A stretch of DNA of 8,187 bases. It comes from Anaerolineales bacterium UBA6668 (GTDB taxonomy: Bacteria; Chloroflexota; Anaerolineae; Anaerolineales; UBA6668). The stretch is taken from positions 1 through 8,187 of the forward strand of contig DKKK01000050.1 of assembly GCA_002455215.1 (NCBI GenBank), given 5' to 3'. Below are positions 7,546 through 8,187 of this stretch, piece by piece. The stretch's first letter is position 1; every line of letters begins with the position of its first letter. The notes under the pieces were generated by a model that saw only the letters and a list, made by a program, of their open reading frames with translations, was not told where the DNA came from and searched no databases. A program made the position numbers and the translations under genes.

Positions 7546-7548
7546 CGG

Positions 7549-8004
7549 CTAGTCTGCATGACCTTTGCGTGCGATGTTCGGTAGGTGTGCCGAACATAAA
7601 AAGTACAATAATAACCCGGCGGGTCCTGCCATGAAAGTTAGTGCAAGCGTAAGGCTGATTAGCCATTGTGGCAATTTTCGCTCGCTTGCCTCCCGCGCAT
7701 GCCAAAAAATCCATCGCCCAACGAATAAATCAAACGCCAGATAGTGCGCCCAACCCACTGTGAAGCCAAACGGGTCTGCCATCAAGCGGCTGATACCTGC
7801 TAGCGAAAAATCTAACCCGCCCCCACCACTTTTCCCGCCAATTGCCATACCGAGCAGAAGCACGTAGATGCCCGCCAGCGGCACAATTGGGAGTAACGTG
7901 CGCAGGATGTTGTGGGTAACGCGCCAATGCGGCGCAAGGATCATCAGTAACCAAAAAGGCAGTACATACAGATTAATCAGTTGAAAGATGGTTTCGGTTG
8001 TCAT
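7549..8004 (-). CDS. ABA4-like (DUF4281) membrane protein
   Basis: From the ATG at 8004 the product is 151 residues with four hydrophobic segments at about 4-25, 36-55, 82-102 and 113-136. LPFWLLMILAP (15-25), the loop with FSLAGISRLMADP (66-78) and GWAHYLAFDLFVGRW (84-98) are typical of the ABA4-like family, named after the plant protein needed for neoxanthin synthesis; the bacterial members have no settled function. An in-frame TTG at 8100 would add 32 residues that do not fit the family and run through hairpin repeats, so 8004 is preferred. CATTTCCCCT before the ATG is not a ribosome site. Residues 138-151 (from SAHLPNI on) are encoded by the repeat at 7574-7597 and the bases after it and go beyond the usual family end. 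It converges on the HD gene with a 3-base gap. Confidence 0.8.
   Translation of the reverse strand: MTTETIFQLINLYVLPFWLLMILAPHWRVTHNILRTLLPIVPLAGIYVLLLGMAIGGKSGGGGLDFSLAGISRLMADPFGFTVGWAHYLAFDLFVGRWIFWHAREASERKLPQWLISLTLALTFMAGPAGLLLYFLCSAHLPNIARKGHAD
7574..7597. repeat. Hairpin repeat, copy 1 (8-bp perfect stem, loop TAGGTGTG)
   Basis: ATGTTCGG (7574-7581) and CCGAACAT (7590-7597) are exact reverse complements around the loop TAGGTGTG. It lies within the last codons of the ABA4-like gene and just after the HD gene stop. A related element lies at 8081-8104 beyond the other end of the gene. It has no T-run on either strand, so it is not a standard terminator. Confidence 0.6.
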
Positions 8005-8033
8005 AGGGGAAATGAAAACGTGCAATTCTGACC

Positions 8034-8076
8034 CGTGCCGAAGATAAAAAAACAGGTGTAAACGATGTTCGGCACG
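8034..8076. repeat. Inverted repeat upstream of the ABA4-like gene
   Basis: CGTGCCGAA (8034-8042) and TTCGGCACG (8068-8076) are perfect 9-base inverted arms with 25 bases between, which include AAAAAAACAGGTGT. The right arm is part of CGATGTTCGG (8063-8072), also found at 7572-7581. It lies 30 to 72 bases before the ATG of the ABA4-like gene, so it could be a leader hairpin or an operator. Confidence 0.45.
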
Positions 8077-8080
8077 ATTT

Positions 8081-8104
8081 ATATTCGGCAGGTGTGTCAA
8101 ATAT
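8081..8104. repeat. Hairpin repeat, copy 2 (degenerate stem, AGGTGTG loop)
   Basis: Aligned with the element at 7574-7597, it keeps TTCGG, AGGTGTG and ATAAAA at the same spacing. ATATT (8081-8085) pairs with AATAT (8100-8104). One pair of copy 1 (G7576-C7595) has become A8083-T8102, a paired change; another position is a mismatch and one could pair G-U in RNA. That is what a diverging structured element would show. Confidence 0.45.
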
Positions 8105-8141
8105 AAAACTGCGTCTTCGTTCTTAGAAAGGCGCAGTTTTT
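8105..8141. terminator. Bidirectional intrinsic terminator
   Basis: AAAACTGCG (8105-8113) pairs exactly with CGCAGTTTT (8132-8140). In RNA the stem extends inward by a U-G pair and three more pairs, giving about 13 pairs and a 10-base loop. The plus strand ends in TTTTT (8137-8141) and the minus strand in TTTT followed by ATAT. It lies upstream of the minus-strand ABA4-like gene, so it most likely ends a minus-strand gene beyond the right edge, or plus-strand readthrough. Confidence 0.75.
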
Positions 8142-8159
8142 AGGTGTGTCGGAAATCTG
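8134..8159. repeat. Possible hairpin repeat, copy 3
   Basis: CAG (8134-8136) pairs with CTG (8157-8159), and after one mismatch TTTT (8138-8141) pairs with GAAA (8152-8155, one T-G pair), around a loop that again contains AGGTGTG. The left arm is shared with the terminator, so the two folds exclude each other. Weaker than the other two copies. Confidence 0.3.
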
Positions 8160-8187
8160 CCTACGTCAGTTCGTCTTGCTAGCGTGG

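Noticed and set aside
7112..7714. 200-codon minus-strand open frame over the HD gene
   Set aside because: Ala/Pro/Arg-rich shadow of the HD gene and of the end of the ABA4-like gene; no recognisable motif.
8005..8100. TTG start giving a 32-residue N-terminal extension of the ABA4-like protein
   Set aside because: The extension is encoded by hairpin repeats and does not resemble the family; the ATG at 8004 gives a normal first helix.

Overview
The window reads as a chromosomal segment of a moderately GC-rich bacterium. My best guess is a member of the Chloroflexota. The grounds are a bifunctional proline-catabolic enzyme of the type without a DNA-binding domain, an HD-domain protein with the style common in that phylum, and an ABA4-like membrane protein. 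This placement is inference from protein style, not from a search. No mobile element, CRISPR array, tRNA or rRNA is visible. Almost no start codon is preceded by a Shine-Dalgarno sequence, and two promoters place the transcription start at or next to the ATG, so leaderless transcripts look common here.

Layout. Bases 1-205 hold no convincing gene. Bases 206-804 (minus strand) carry two small hypothetical genes that overlap by ATGA, the second a four-helix membrane protein; this part is clearly AT-richer than the rest. Bases 805-962 are a divergent control region with a TATAAT box for each direction, a 12-bp palindrome, and a 29-bp imperfect palindrome over the start of the next gene. An IclR-family regulator (963-1742) is followed by a 1116-residue PutA-type proline dehydrogenase / glutamate-semialdehyde dehydrogenase (1854-5204). 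A consensus extended -10 promoter overlaps the putA stop codon and probably drives a GH13 alpha-glucosidase of the oligo-1,6-glucosidase type (5357-7009), which overlaps by ATGA an HD-domain phosphohydrolase-like gene (7006-7545). Convergent to it, with only 3 bases between the stop codons, is an ABA4-like (DUF4281) membrane protein (7549-8004, minus). The last 180 bases hold hairpin repeats and a strong bidirectional terminator.

Function. The IclR regulator and putA form a plausible proline-use unit: PutA oxidises proline to glutamate in two steps, and because it lacks the ribbon-helix-helix domain by which some PutA proteins regulate their own gene, the neighbouring IclR protein is the obvious candidate for that job. 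The alpha-glucosidase would release glucose from short isomalto- or malto-oligosaccharides in the cytoplasm. The HD protein is tied to it by translation rather than by evident chemistry.

The window is mostly ordinary metabolism. The points most worth a second look are the symmetrical operator-like site over the iclR start, the leaderless promoters, and a family of short hairpins with a shared AGGTGTG loop around the ABA4-like gene, one of which supplies that gene's 3' end.
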